A stretch of DNA of 64,000 nt from Georgfuchsia toluolica (GCF_907163265.1 NZ_CAJQUM010000001.1:868001-932000); one strand, 5' to 3'. Positions 16,319 to 25,069 are shown, numbered from the stretch's first letter. The notes: generated by a model not told the origin, from the sequence alone. A program made the numbers and translations.

Positions 16319-18357
16319 GGCGCAAAGGGTAGAGTGAAATGGAAACTAGCTCCCGCACCTGGCTCAGACTCTGCCCAAAGCTGTCCGCCATGCGCTTCGA
16401 TGATTGCGCGACTGATGGCCAGCCCCATGCCAAGACCTTTTTGCTTGGTCGTGAAGAAAGGTTCGAAGATGCGATGCAGCGTCTTTGCATCGATGCCGGG
16501 GCCACTGTCACGCACCGTCACTTGGGCCATTTTCCCATCGGTGCTGGTACGCACCGTGATGACGATATTCTTTGGACTGATGCCGAAGCCATGCATAGCC
16601 TCGATGCCGTTCTGAATCAGGTTGCCCATCACCTTCTCCACCTGAAGACGGTTGGCACTCACGGGGGGGAGGTTGGCATCGAGTTCAAGTCGGGATTGAA
16701 ATAAGTTGAGGCTATTCGCCTCGATTCTGTAAAGGGCTGTGTGCACGATATCGTTGAGGTCTTCCGGATTGGTAGTGACTTCACCCGTGCTCAAGAATTC
16801 CAGCAGATCATGCACAACGTCTCCCGCACGTCGGGCCTGTTGCGCATTGCTCTCCAAAGCGTGTAGCAGCCTATTCGGCTTCGGGTTGCCGTTACGCAAC
16901 ATGTGCAAGGCGGCCAAGCTATAGGTCGCAACCGCATTGAGTGGTTGGTTCAGCTCGTGGGCCATGGCGGCAACGGTCTGGCTGGCTACGTGAAACCGCA
17001 TGGCATCTTCCATCTCGGCGCGCACTTCTTGTCGTACTGCCTCGTTGCGCTTTCGATCTGTTAGGTCGCGCACATAGCAGAAGAAGCGCCCTCCCCCAGT
17101 TGCCCAATATGAGATGCTCATCTCGGCGGGCCAGACTTCACCGTCCTTGGCCCGGTGCCGGGTCTCGAACAAGTCGCTGCCATTGTTCCGGATATTCTCC
17201 ATGTGAACGCGGACCGCTTCCGGCGATTCATCTGCCTCGATATCCGATAACCGCATAGTGAGCAGTTCCTCGCGTCTGTAGCCGGAGCGGCGAACATAGG
17301 CGTCGTTGACGGAGAGGAGGCGGCCATTCGCCGCGTCGACCATCCAGATCCCGTCCGCTGCGGTCTCGGTCGCGGCCCGATACTGGGCTTCGCGTTCTAC
17401 CAACGCCAATTCAATTTGTTTGCGCGCGGTGATGTCCCTGATGCTGCCTACGATCCGAACCGGCTTGCCGTCAGTGTCCCGCTCGACCGCCATGCTTCTT
17501 GAGTTGATCCATTTCGGTTCCCCAGATCGGGACGCGAGTCGATACTCGAATTCGATAGAATGAGTTTTTCCCTGGATATGCGCTTCAATTGCCTTTAGCG
17601 CTCGTGGCAGGTCATCCGGATGAATCGTCTTCTTGAAGAAACTGAAATTCCGGCTATCTTCGTCCGGCCCAAGCTCGACTATGTCGAAGTAATGCGGCGA
17701 TCGATAGATCGTACCGCTACGCAAGTCCCAATCCCAAACACCATCGCTGGTGGCATTGAGGGCCAACTCAAGACGTTCCTTGATGGCTAGGCCCTGTTCT
17801 TCGGTCTGCTTGCGTGAGGTGACGTCTGATAACACGATGCGTATCGCCGACTGCGCAGCATTGTCATCCTGGTGCCTCAATTGCACCTCGCCATAAAACC
17901 ACGAGCCATTGCCATGATCAAGTTTCAGATCCAGAGACTGCGTGCTTCGCCGCCCCAATGCGCTGACAAAGCAGTGCCGCCAACGCTCACGGTCGGCGGT
18001 GGCGACCAGGCTATCAAAGCGCCGCCCGAGGAGTTTCTTGCGCCCCAGACCAAACAGGGTGGCTGCGGTGAGATTGGCTTCTGTGATCTGGCCAGCATGG
18101 GTCAGGGTCAGATAGCCGACCGGGGCGAATTCATAGAAGCTGATATAACGGTTGCGGGATTCCTCGAGGGCGACCTGGCTCTGGCGCAAGATCTCGTTCA
18201 GCATTTTCAGTTCTATCTGGAGCACCTGAACTTCATGCAGCAAGTCGTCTGCTGATTTTGCATGCAACATAGGCGGTTGCGTCTCAGCGAGTCTCACCTC
18301 CGCCGCGGTCCGAAGCTGCGCTGTTGTGAGAGACTGCTTAGTTCCCATAGACCTCAT
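16315..18357 (-). CDS. PAS-domain sensor histidine kinase
   Basis: A soluble 680-residue kinase with no membrane helix. An N-terminal coiled coil (about 35-70) is followed by three PAS domains (about 70-180, 195-312, 325-435), two of them with PAC-type R-x-I-V-G-S-I-R-D-I-T or Y-V-R-D-L-T-D-R-K ends. A DHp helix carries H467 in M-A-H-E-L-N-Q-P-L-N-A-V. An HATPase domain (about 565-678) contains N-L-I-Q-N-G-I-E-A, D-S-G-P-G-I and G-L-G-M-G-L-A-I. The H-E-x-N-Q-P motif is that of the FixL/StyS-like subgroup. It probably senses a cytoplasmic ligand or redox state and phosphorylates the adjacent regulator. A second ATG three codons downstream is an alternative start. Confidence 0.9.
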   Translation of the reverse strand: MRSMGTKQSLTTAQLRTAAEVRLAETQPPMLHAKSADDLLHEVQVLQIELKMLNEILRQSQVALEESRNRYISFYEFAPVGYLTLTHAGQITEANLTAATLFGLGRKKLLGRRFDSLVATADRERWRHCFVSALGRRSTQSLDLKLDHGNGSWFYGEVQLRHQDDNAAQSAIRIVLSDVTSRKQTEEQGLAIKERLELALNATSDGVWDWDLRSGTIYRSPHYFDIVELGPDEDSRNFSFFKKTIHPDDLPRALKAIEAHIQGKTHSIEFEYRLASRSGEPKWINSRSMAVERDTDGKPVRIVGSIRDITARKQIELALVEREAQYRAATETAADGIWMVDAANGRLLSVNDAYVRRSGYRREELLTMRLSDIEADESPEAVRVHMENIRNNGSDLFETRHRAKDGEVWPAEMSISYWATGGGRFFCYVRDLTDRKRNEAVRQEVRAEMEDAMRFHVASQTVAAMAHELNQPLNAVATYSLAALHMLRNGNPKPNRLLHALESNAQQARRAGDVVHDLLEFLSTGEVTTNPEDLNDIVHTALYRIEANSLNLFQSRLELDANLPPVSANRLQVEKVMGNLIQNGIEAMHGFGISPKNIVITVRTSTDGKMAQVTVRDSGPGIDAKTLHRIFEPFFTTKQKGLGMGLAISRAIIEAHGGQLWAESEPGAGASFHFTLPFAP

Positions 18358-18361
18358 CCCT

Positions 18362-18604
18362 CTACGCTGCCATTGCCAGCAGAATCAACTGCGATTCGCT
18401 TCCTTTGCCGACGAGGGTATTGAGTACGGTACGGGCATCCGCCAGAAGGTCTTTGCCCTCGATAAAGGCTTCCAACACGCCTGCAGAGGTGCCAATGCCG
18501 ACAATGGGGAAGCGCACGCCCGCAGAATATTCTGGCGGAACGACTGCACAAGTGGGAATTACCAGGGCTTTAATCTTGGCTTCTTTTACTGTCTTTCCGG
18601 ACAC
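18362..18604 (-). pseudogene. Remnant of a CheB-CheR-PAS fusion protein (internally deleted)
   Basis: An 80-residue frame ending 4 bases before the kinase gene. Its middle, F-P-I-V-G-I-G-T-S-A-G-V-L-E-A-F, matches the start of a CheB methylesterase domain (normally G-I-G-A-S-A-G-G-L-E-A). The following L-L-A-D-A-R-T-V-L-N-T-L-V matches a segment found just before the PAS part of CheB-CheR-PAS fusions (D-A-x-x-V-L-D-T-L-V). The catalytic CheB domain and the whole CheR domain that should lie between are missing. This looks like a gene collapsed by internal deletion. It could still be translated as a short leader for the kinase gene. The family assignment rests on my reading of short motifs. Confidence 0.5.
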
Positions 18605-18640
18605 GATACCTCAACGTCGTCAGCCTTTCTGTTATCCAGA

Positions 18641-18662
18641 ATACCACTCTGATACCACTCTG
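18641..18662. repeat. 11-bp direct tandem repeat
   Basis: ATACCACTCTG occurs twice in direct tandem in the AT-rich non-coding gap between the CheB remnant and the integrase remnant. Such iterons can be protein-binding sites or simple slippage products. No function can be assigned. Confidence 0.6.
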
Positions 18663-18736
18663 CCTATGTTCTCAGGTATTCCACCTGCCTTTTTCCGAGC
18701 AATTTTTCTATATAGCCCTCGTTTGGAGGTATCTAT

Positions 18737-18754
18737 GTAAGGGCTTGCCCTTAC
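18737..18754. repeat. Perfect inverted repeat (hairpin)
   Basis: GTAAGGGC-TT-GCCCTTAC forms an 8-bp perfect stem with a 2-base loop. It is not followed by a T-run on either strand, so it is not a clear terminator. It lies in the 300-base non-coding stretch upstream of the integrase remnant, where I see no gene, and could be an operator or a leftover end of a mobile element. Confidence 0.5.
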
Positions 18755-18910
18755 GGACTCACCCTTATTGGGTTATATTCATATCAAGTAAAAACTACAT
18801 ACTGATAATTGGCAATATTAGCCATCGCGAGATATTAAAATTTTTGCGCGAGTTTAAATTGTCAGTGCAACCATTAATGCCTCAAGCATTGGCTGAGTAA
18901 AGGGGGTGAT

Positions 18911-19173
18911 GTGATGCTGTTGGTTAAGCGCGGCCAGAAGATGCCAAGGCCAAGTTGTGTAGCCGGTTTGAAAAAAACCCGCGAGAATGCTGGAATTGCC
19001 GGCAAGGACTTCCAGTTTCGAGACCTGCGACGCAAATCGGGAAGCGATTTGCGAGATCAGCACGGACTCGACGCCGCGCAGACCCTGCTGGGCATTCAAG
19101 CGTAGCTATGACTGAGCACTACACTGGCGGGCACGGCGAGAAAATTACCGAGATTCCGTTCAGCAAAAAGTAG
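18911..19173 (+). pseudogene. Frameshifted C-terminal remnant of a tyrosine-recombinase integrase
   Basis: Two frames together read as the end of a phage-type integrase. The first (18911-19090) contains K-D-F-Q-F-R-D-L-R-R-K-S-G-S-D-L with the catalytic Arg region. The second (19090-19173) continues G-H-S-S-V-A-M-T-E-H-Y-T with the catalytic H and the nucleophile Tyr. The join falls in a G-run at 19090-19092, where one base appears to be missing. The N-terminal DNA-binding and most of the catalytic domain are absent, so it is inactive. It marks a past insertion; no matching attachment site or tRNA gene is visible. Confidence 0.75.
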
Positions 19174-19297
19174 TAAACCCATTCTTGGAGTGGGTATAAT
19201 TCTATTGCCTTGCGGAGCAGAATCAAGCAAAGACCGGCATGGTTGATGGATTTAGCGGTGGATTCAGGTACTGGCGGGTAACTCTGTGGGGGTTCTA

Positions 19298-19316
19298 GGT
19301 GCCCTTCCTGGGCACC
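19298..19316 (+). other. Hairpin upstream of PAS-EAL gene
   Basis: GGTGCCC-TTCCT-GGGCACC forms a 7-bp GC-rich stem about 200 bases upstream of the EAL gene. No T-run follows, and I could not match the region to a c-di-GMP riboswitch. It may be a leader-RNA structure. The rest of the stretch from 19174 to 19518 has no gene I can support, although the EAL frame stays open back to 19360. Confidence 0.35.
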
Positions 19317-19518
19317 GGGGATAAGATAGTTACGATAAATCAGACTGTGTAACCTCGCGTTGAATCTTCTGCGGGTGAGGACAGAATCAGGTTATAGCCG
19401 ACGCAAATACGGTACGCATGGACTCTACTCCCTCACTGCTGCGTTCCTGGAAGGCCAGAACATTAAATCATTCGCGATTGCAGCATATGAGCATGGCCCA
19501 CCAAAGCTTCCCAATTCG

Positions 19519-20838
19519 ATGCCCCCTTCCACCCCTTCTCCGCAGGATCATCTGACGCAGCAGAAGATGCTGTTGCAACAGTGCAAACGCGAGCTTGATG
19601 CGGCGCGCACGCGATTGAATTACGCCGATCATTTCTTCCCTGTTTATATGGCGTACCTTGACAGCAAGGAATGCTATCGCTACCACAATCGGGCGTATCG
19701 TGAATGGCTTGGATTGGAAGCCGGACAAATCGACGGTCACACGATGCGGGAAGTACTGGGGAAAACTGTCTATGCCGAGATCGCCGCGCCACTGCAGGAG
19801 GCATTGGCCGGCAAGCCGCAGCGATATGCTCGCACTCATAAAACGGCGAATGGCGGAACGACCCGCTATTTTGTCCATCTGGTTCCGAAATTCGGTGATG
19901 AGGGTAATGTTCAGGGTATCTACGCGATGGTAACCGACGAGACCGGTCACCATTCCGCCGCGAAGACGAAAGACCTGCCTCCTGCGGCCAAGAGCGGAGC
20001 CAAACCCGGCAGGCTGGATGAGAAGCAGAATATCGGCGAGACCTCGCAGGCGCTGTACGATGATTCGCTCGTGGGCGAGTTGGGCGAATGGCAAAACGCG
20101 GCTGACCGGATCAAGTCTGCGATCCAGAACGACGAATTCCATTTGTACGGACAGACCATCAAGGCGGTGCAGAACGACAAGTTTGCACTATGCGAGATCT
20201 ATATCCGCATGATCGAAGAGGAAGAGAACCTCATGCCCCCCGGCGCATTCCTGCCGCTGGCGCAGCAAAACGGCCTGATGCCGGAAATCGATCGCTGGGT
20301 CGTAACCAATGTGCTGAAGCATATTGCGGCGCGCAGGCAGGCCGATCCGGACTGGCGTATGACCGGCTTCTGCGTCAATCTGGCGCTCGACACCATCCGC
20401 GATCCCTATTTCCCCGATTTCGTGCGCGCTACGCTCGCGTTGTTCAACGTGCCAGGCGAAGCGCTGTGCTTTGAAATCGAAGCGTGGGATGTGGATGCCG
20501 AGCCAGCCGACGCAGCCTACTTGGTGCAGGAACTGGCGTGCCTGGGCTGCTTGTCCGTGCTCTGCAGCTTCGGCCGCGACAAGGTGTCCTTTACCATCCT
20601 GAAAAAGCTTCGCGTCGGCTATCTCAAGATCGACAGCGGCATCATCCTGAAAATCCTGCGCGACAAATCGGCACTGGCCAAGCTCGTTGCGATCAACCGC
20701 GTGGCACACACGGTGGGAATCAAGACCATTGCGGAGTTTGTCGAAAGCGATGCCATCCTCGAGAAACTGCAGGAGATCGGGGTCGACTTCGCGCAGGGAA
20801 TCGGCATATCCTCGCCGATGCCACTGACGCAAATCTGA
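19519..20838 (+). CDS. PAS domain plus degenerate EAL protein
   Basis: From the chosen ATG the protein is 439 residues: a short coiled coil, a PAS domain (about 30-145), a linker, then an EAL-like domain (about 195-435). Key phosphodiesterase positions are eroded. The EAL triplet reads E-I-Y, and the paired Asp of the D-D-F-G motif is replaced in C-S-F-G-R-D. N in F-C-V-N-L-A, K in L-K-I-D and E in I-A-E-F-V-E-S remain. It is probably a non-catalytic c-di-GMP binder or regulator rather than a phosphodiesterase. The start is uncertain: no good ribosome site precedes 19519, and GTG/TTG codons upstream (from 19360) are possible. A paralogous but broken gene lies at 48177-49403. Confidence 0.78.
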   Translation: MPPSTPSPQDHLTQQKMLLQQCKRELDAARTRLNYADHFFPVYMAYLDSKECYRYHNRAYREWLGLEAGQIDGHTMREVLGKTVYAEIAAPLQEALAGKPQRYARTHKTANGGTTRYFVHLVPKFGDEGNVQGIYAMVTDETGHHSAAKTKDLPPAAKSGAKPGRLDEKQNIGETSQALYDDSLVGELGEWQNAADRIKSAIQNDEFHLYGQTIKAVQNDKFALCEIYIRMIEEEENLMPPGAFLPLAQQNGLMPEIDRWVVTNVLKHIAARRQADPDWRMTGFCVNLALDTIRDPYFPDFVRATLALFNVPGEALCFEIEAWDVDAEPADAAYLVQELACLGCLSVLCSFGRDKVSFTILKKLRVGYLKIDSGIILKILRDKSALAKLVAINRVAHTVGIKTIAEFVESDAILEKLQEIGVDFAQGIGISSPMPLTQI

Positions 20839-20897
20839 ATTCAATGACGTCGGCATGAGCAGGGTTCACTGCCCACGCTGACTTGAGCTCTACCCAC

Positions 20898-21443
20898 CTA
20901 AAGCTTCAGGAAATGTTCGCGGTAGTACTTCATTTCCTCGATCGATTCGTAAATGTCCGCCAGCGCCTCGTGCTTGCCGTGTTTGGTGAGGCCTTTTGCC
21001 ACCTCCGGCTTCCAGCGCTTGCAGAGTTCCTTCAGTGTCGACACATCGAGGTTGCGATAGTGGAAGTAGCGCTCAAGTTTTGGCATGTAGCGCGCCATGA
21101 AGCGGCGATCCTGGCAAATCGAGTTGCCGCACATGGGCGACTTGCCCTGCGGCACATGCAGCTTGATGAATTCGATTGCCTGCGCCTCGACGTCGGCTTC
21201 ACACAGCGCTGAACTCTTCACCTTGGCGATCAGGCCGGATTTGCCGTGGGTTTTCTGGTTCCATTCGTCCATGCCGGCCAGCACTGTGTCAGACTGCTTC
21301 ACCGCCCAAACGGCGCTTTCGGCGATGGTTTCCAGATTGCTGTTGGTTACCACCATGGCCAGCTCGAGAATGCGATCATGTTCCGGATCAAGCCCGGTCA
21401 TTTCCATGTCGAGCCAGACCAGCGCATTTTGATCCTGTGCCAT
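20898..21443 (-). CDS. orn: Oligoribonuclease
   Basis: A 181-residue DEDDh 3'-5' exonuclease that degrades 2-5 nt RNA fragments and pGpG, the linear product of c-di-GMP hydrolysis. The Exo I motif L-D-M-E-M-T-G-L-D provides D12 and E14. Later conserved blocks are [10 protein letters not shown] and H-x-A-L-A-D-I-x-E-S-I-E-E, close to the family consensus. The length is standard. It is divergent from the M48 protease gene with about 55 bases between, so promoters must lie there. Its link to c-di-GMP turnover fits the many GGDEF/EAL/HD-GYP genes in this window. Confidence 0.96.
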   Translation of the reverse strand: MAQDQNALVWLDMEMTGLDPEHDRILELAMVVTNSNLETIAESAVWAVKQSDTVLAGMDEWNQKTHGKSGLIAKVKSSALCEADVEAQAIEFIKLHVPQGKSPMCGNSICQDRRFMARYMPKLERYFHYRNLDVSTLKELCKRWKPEVAKGLTKHGKHEALADIYESIEEMKYYREHFLKL

Positions 21444-21499
21444 AATTTTTTGCCGCGTTGTTGATCCAGCGCGATTTTCTCATAGCCAGCAACCCTATC

Positions 21500-22744
21500 G
21501 TGAACATCAATTCCATTCAGCTGTTTTTTCTCTTCGTGCTTGCCATCACGGCACTGCGCCTGTGGCTCACCATGCGCCAGATCGCCCACGTCACCGCGCA
21601 CCGCGATCAGGTACCACAGCGCTTCGCGGCCCGCATCACGCTCGATGAACACCAAAAGGCGGCCGACTATACCGTCGTCAAAAATCATCTGGCATTAATT
21701 CAAGCTGTTGTCGAAACCGGATTGCTACTGGCATTTACCCTCGGAGGGCTGCTTGATGCCTGCGCGCAACTGCCCCTGCGTTGGTTCGCCGAAGGCGGTT
21801 ATGCCTATGGGTTGGCGCTGTTCGCCGTCTTCGGCCTGATCGGTTTTGTCGTCGACCTGCCGTTATCGCTATACCGTACCTTCGTCGTCGACGCGCGTTT
21901 CGGCTTCAACAAGACCACGCCCGCCCTGTATCTCACCGATCTGCTCAAGCAGACCCTGCTCGCCGTGCTGATCGGCGCGCCGCTGCTGTTTGTCGTGCTG
22001 TGGCTGATGGCGCAGATGGGCGAGCACTGGTGGCTGTGGGTATGGCTGTTCTGGATCGGCTTCAGTCTCGTCATCCAGTTGCTGTTCCCGACGCTGATTG
22101 CGCCGCTGTTCAACAAATTCACGCCGCTCGCCGACGACACCCTGCGTGCCCGCATCGATGCCTTGCTGGCGCGCTGCGGCTTTCGCAGCAGTGGTGTATT
22201 CGTCATGGATGGCTCGAAGCGTTCGACACAGGGCAACGCCTATTTCACCGGATTTGGCGCAGCCAAGCGCATCGTGTTTTTCGACACCCTGATCGAGCGC
22301 CTGCAGCCGGCCGAGATCGAAGCCGTGCTGGCGCACGAACTGGGCCACTTCAAGCTGCGCCATGTCTGGAAAGGCATCGCGGCGACCTGGCTGCTCAGTC
22401 TTGGCCTGCTCTGGCTGCTGGGCGTGCTGATGACGCAACCATGGTTCTATATGACGCTCGGCGTGCATCACCCCGGCACCGCCATGGCGCTGATCCTGTT
22501 CATGCTGGTATTGCCGGTTGCACTGTTCCCGCTGTCGCCGCTGCTCTCGGCCTTTTCGCGCAGGCACGAATATGAGGCAGACACCTTTGCCGCGCGCCAA
22601 ACTAATGCCAGTGACATGGTTACGGCGCTGGTCAAACTCTATCGCGACAATGCCTCGACCTTGACGCCCGACCCGCTGCATTCGCTGTTCCACGATTCGC
22701 ATCCGCCGGCGAGCCTGCGCATCGCGCGGCTAGAAACCGTATAA
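21500..22744 (+). CDS. Ste24-type M48 membrane metallopeptidase
   Basis: A polytopic zinc protease with several hydrophobic segments in the N-terminal half, the HExxH motif in L-A-H-E-L-G-H-F-K and a downstream E-Y-E-A-D motif supplying the third zinc ligand, as in Ste24/CAAX protease 1-like M48 enzymes. The N-terminal peptidase_M48_N region contains F-G-F-N-K-T-T and the P-L-F-N-K-F segment. In bacteria such proteins are linked to membrane quality control, but the substrate here is unknown. I chose GTG at 21500; TTG codons upstream extend the frame to 21458. It is followed by an intergenic repeat and rsgA, a common betaproteobacterial order. Confidence 0.88.
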   Translation: MNINSIQLFFLFVLAITALRLWLTMRQIAHVTAHRDQVPQRFAARITLDEHQKAADYTVVKNHLALIQAVVETGLLLAFTLGGLLDACAQLPLRWFAEGGYAYGLALFAVFGLIGFVVDLPLSLYRTFVVDARFGFNKTTPALYLTDLLKQTLLAVLIGAPLLFVVLWLMAQMGEHWWLWVWLFWIGFSLVIQLLFPTLIAPLFNKFTPLADDTLRARIDALLARCGFRSSGVFVMDGSKRSTQGNAYFTGFGAAKRIVFFDTLIERLQPAEIEAVLAHELGHFKLRHVWKGIAATWLLSLGLLWLLGVLMTQPWFYMTLGVHHPGTAMALILFMLVLPVALFPLSPLLSAFSRRHEYEADTFAARQTNASDMVTALVKLYRDNASTLTPDPLHSLFHDSHPPASLRIARLETV

Positions 22745-22991
22745 CGCTCATGTATTGATAAATGCGCAAAAAACGCAAAGACAAATTGAACGCCCCCCAC
22801 CCCCATCCTGCTCCAGGGCTCGCCCTGCATGGCTCACCCGTCTCGGCGGCGCAAAGCGATGCTTTGCGAAACCCCGCCTCAACCCCCGGGGCGGGGCTAC
22901 TGAGCGGCTCGCTGCGCTCGATTGGCAAGAGGTGTACTATTTCCCGGCAACTGCTGGTTTTCACAGCTCCACTGCCAACCTGTTTTTCACG
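22743..22991 (+). repeat. Dispersed intergenic repeat, copy A
   Basis: About 249 bases between the M48 protease stop and the rsgA start. It has the family landmarks in order: AACGCTCAT, CAAATTGAACGCCCCCCA, the hairpin GCAAAGC-GAT-GCTTTGC (22851-22867), a GC-rich CCCCCGGGGCGGGGC block, GCGGCTCGCTGCGCTCGAT and a terminal TTTTTCACG just before the gene. One frame is open across it (22762-22995) and matches the frame open in copies B, C and partly D. It is nearly identical to copy C over the core. Confidence 0.85.
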
Positions 22992-22994
22992 CTA

Positions 22995-23873
22995 ATGGGA
23001 TTGAACACGCGCCGGGGCACCATCGTGGCCGCTTTCGGCCGGCACTACGACATCCGCCTCGACGATGGCCGCATCGTCACGGGTTTTCCCAAAGGCAAAA
23101 AGAGTCCCTATGCCTGCGGCGACCGCGTGGAAGTCGAGCCGGATGCCGACGGCCGGGGACAGATCGTCCGTCATGTGCCGCGCACCACCCTGCTTTACCG
23201 CAGCGACCAGTATCGGCAGAAGCTGATCGCCGCCAATGCCACCCAGTTGATATTCGTCGTCGCTACCGAACCGGGTTTCAGCGACGAACTGCTCTCGCGC
23301 GCCATCGTCGCCGCTGAACATGAGCACATGAATGTCCTCATCGTGCTCAACAAATGCGATCTGTCGTCCGGCCTCGCAGCGGCGCGGGCGATGCTGGCCC
23401 CCTATGCCGCACTGGGTTATGAAGTGATCGAAATGTCAGCCAAATCGAATGCCGACGCTCTGCGACCACGACTCAAGGGACATGCAAGCGTACTGGTGGG
23501 ACAATCCGGCATGGGCAAGTCGACGCTGATCAATGCGCTTATTCCGGATGCCATGGCCGCCACGCGCGAGATATCCACCGCGCTCGATTCCGGCAAGCAC
23601 ACCACCACCTATGGCCGGCTCTACCGAACCCCTGAAGGTGATGCCATTATCGATTGTCCAGGCGTGCAGGAATTCGGTCTCGCCCACCTCAGCTTCGGCG
23701 AAATCGAAAACGCATTCCGCGAGTTCCGCCAGTTTCTCGATCAGTGCCGCTTCCGCGATTGCCACCATGCGGCCGAGCCGGGATGTGCCATCAAGAACGG
23801 CGTGGCACAAGGCACCGTGTCGGCAAGACGGATTGAATTGTTCCTGCGCATCGCGGCCCACTGCCGGCAATGA
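22995..23873 (+). CDS. rsgA: Ribosome small-subunit-dependent GTPase RsgA
   Basis: A 292-residue circularly permuted GTPase that assists late 30S assembly. The N-terminal OB fold (about 5-65) is followed by the G domain in permuted order: G4 N-K-C-D (119-122), G1 GQSGMGKST (169-177) and G3 D-C-P-G (220-223, usually D-T-P-G). A C-terminal zinc knuckle follows with C251, C256, H258 and C264. A much longer open frame begins at 22755 but its first 80 codons are the intergenic repeat, so I start at the ATG where homology begins. No strong ribosome site is visible; the T-rich end of the repeat lies directly upstream. Confidence 0.95.
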   Translation: MGLNTRRGTIVAAFGRHYDIRLDDGRIVTGFPKGKKSPYACGDRVEVEPDADGRGQIVRHVPRTTLLYRSDQYRQKLIAANATQLIFVVATEPGFSDELLSRAIVAAEHEHMNVLIVLNKCDLSSGLAAARAMLAPYAALGYEVIEMSAKSNADALRPRLKGHASVLVGQSGMGKSTLINALIPDAMAATREISTALDSGKHTTTYGRLYRTPEGDAIIDCPGVQEFGLAHLSFGEIENAFREFRQFLDQCRFRDCHHAAEPGCAIKNGVAQGTVSARRIELFLRIAAHCRQ

Positions 23874-23902
23874 AAAAAGCCCGGCGAACCGGGCTTAAAA
23901 TT
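23872..23902. terminator. Bidirectional terminator between rsgA and bamC
   Basis: AGCCCGG-CGAA-CCGGGCT forms a 7-bp stem with a stable tetraloop. On the minus strand it is followed by TTTTTT, a strong intrinsic terminator for bamC. On the plus strand the tail is TTAAAATTATTT, a weaker terminator for rsgA. The two genes converge here. Confidence 0.85.
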
Positions 23903-23920
23903 ATTTGATACGCGGCAGCC

Positions 23921-25069
23921 TTATTTAAGCTGATCGAGCAGGATGCTCAGTATCTTTTTCGAGATATCCGACTTGTCCACGCCGCCTTCGGCAGTCAATA
24001 CCTGAACCTGCGCTGTATCGCCGCTTGCCTTGACCTGGACGCGGTAGCGTGACTTGTTTTCGATCTTGGTCTTACCATCAGCAGCATTACTACGCCAGAA
24101 TGCCAGCTTGGAAACCCAGCTTTCTTCACCAGACTTGGCTTTCGCATCGACGCCGGGGTCGATGTAGCGCACAAAGTACAGGCCCTGGGAACGATCGCGG
24201 TCTTCCACCGTAAATCCTGCGCGATCCAGCGCCAGGCCAACCCGGCGCCAGGTGCGATCGAAGGGCTCGGCAATTTCCAATGCATTGTTGCCTTCAGCGG
24301 TCTTGGCGATCTTGGCGCGGTCTTGCCTGGGTTCGGCCGCCACCGCGTTTTTCGCTGTAGTTTCGTCAGATCCAAGCCGGACCATCAACTTGCGCAGCAT
24401 CTCGGCTTCGAGTTCCGGGTCCGCCGCACGTGGCTGCCAGCGCGTCTGGTCCTTGCCCTCGTTGATGTAGGTTTCATACATGCCGCGATGGCTGATGTAT
24501 ATCTCGGTGGTATCAGGCTCGGTGCCTGGCTCCATGCGCGTACGATACTTGTCGCGCTCCGCGGTCGAATAGACATCGTCAAATACGGCGCCAATCGTGT
24601 TGCGCAAAAAATCCTGCGGAATCTTGGCGCGATCCTCGGCCCAGTCGGTTTCCATCACGCCGGTTTCCGGTTGATCGATGTTGATGATGAAACCGTTTTC
24701 CTGCCAGAAGGTTTTCACCAGCGGCCACAGTTTCTGCGCATTGCCCGGCACCACCAGCCAGCGTTGATTGCCCGAGCGCTCGATTTTCATCTTGCCGACA
24801 TTGGGCAGGATGATCGGATCGGACGCAGCACCCGCCAGACCTTTCCGCTCACGGATGTAGCGCGAGAAGGTCTCGCTGCCGCCCGGCAGGGCGGTCGCTT
24901 CATCCTGTCCCGGCGCCGTCAGATCCGGCGGAATCTCAAGCGCGGGAACGGTGCCGGCCGACTTGTAGTCGACCTTCTTCGATTCGAACAGTTTGCCAGT
25001 ACCGCAACCTGCGAGCAGCGTCACCGTCAGCAAGGGCAACAGAATCAGCTTGGGCTTCATGCGCATCAT
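23921..25069 (-). CDS. bamC: Outer-membrane assembly lipoprotein BamC
   Basis: About 382 residues with a lipoprotein signal ending in L-L-A-G-C-G. BamC (NlpB/DapX) is an accessory lipoprotein of the BAM complex that inserts beta-barrel proteins. After the lipobox comes the flexible segment with V-P-A-L-E-I-P-P-D-L-T, then two helix-grip domains; the first contains W-L-V-V and P-E-T-G-V-M-E-T-D-W-A-E, the second A-L-D-R-A-G-F-T-V-E-D-R-D-R-S-x-G-L-Y-x-V-R-Y. It follows dapA by 22 bases, as in many proteobacteria. Three clustered ATGs (25069, 25066, 25060) are candidate starts; upstream in-frame sequence is not part of the family. Confidence 0.92.
   Translation of the reverse strand: MMRMKPKLILLPLLTVTLLAGCGTGKLFESKKVDYKSAGTVPALEIPPDLTAPGQDEATALPGGSETFSRYIRERKGLAGAASDPIILPNVGKMKIERSGNQRWLVVPGNAQKLWPLVKTFWQENGFIINIDQPETGVMETDWAEDRAKIPQDFLRNTIGAVFDDVYSTAERDKYRTRMEPGTEPDTTEIYISHRGMYETYINEGKDQTRWQPRAADPELEAEMLRKLMVRLGSDETTAKNAVAAEPRQDRAKIAKTAEGNNALEIAEPFDRTWRRVGLALDRAGFTVEDRDRSQGLYFVRYIDPGVDAKAKSGEESWVSKLAFWRSNAADGKTKIENKSRYRVQVKASGDTAQVQVLTAEGGVDKSDISKKILSILLDQLK

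Noticed and set aside
19174-19518. c-di-GMP riboswitch upstream of the EAL gene
   Set aside because: There is a GC hairpin, but I could not find the conserved GEMM core or its two paired stems.
22755-22994. 80-codon N-terminal extension of RsgA
   Set aside because: The extension is the dispersed repeat read in another frame; RsgA homology begins at the ATG at 22995.
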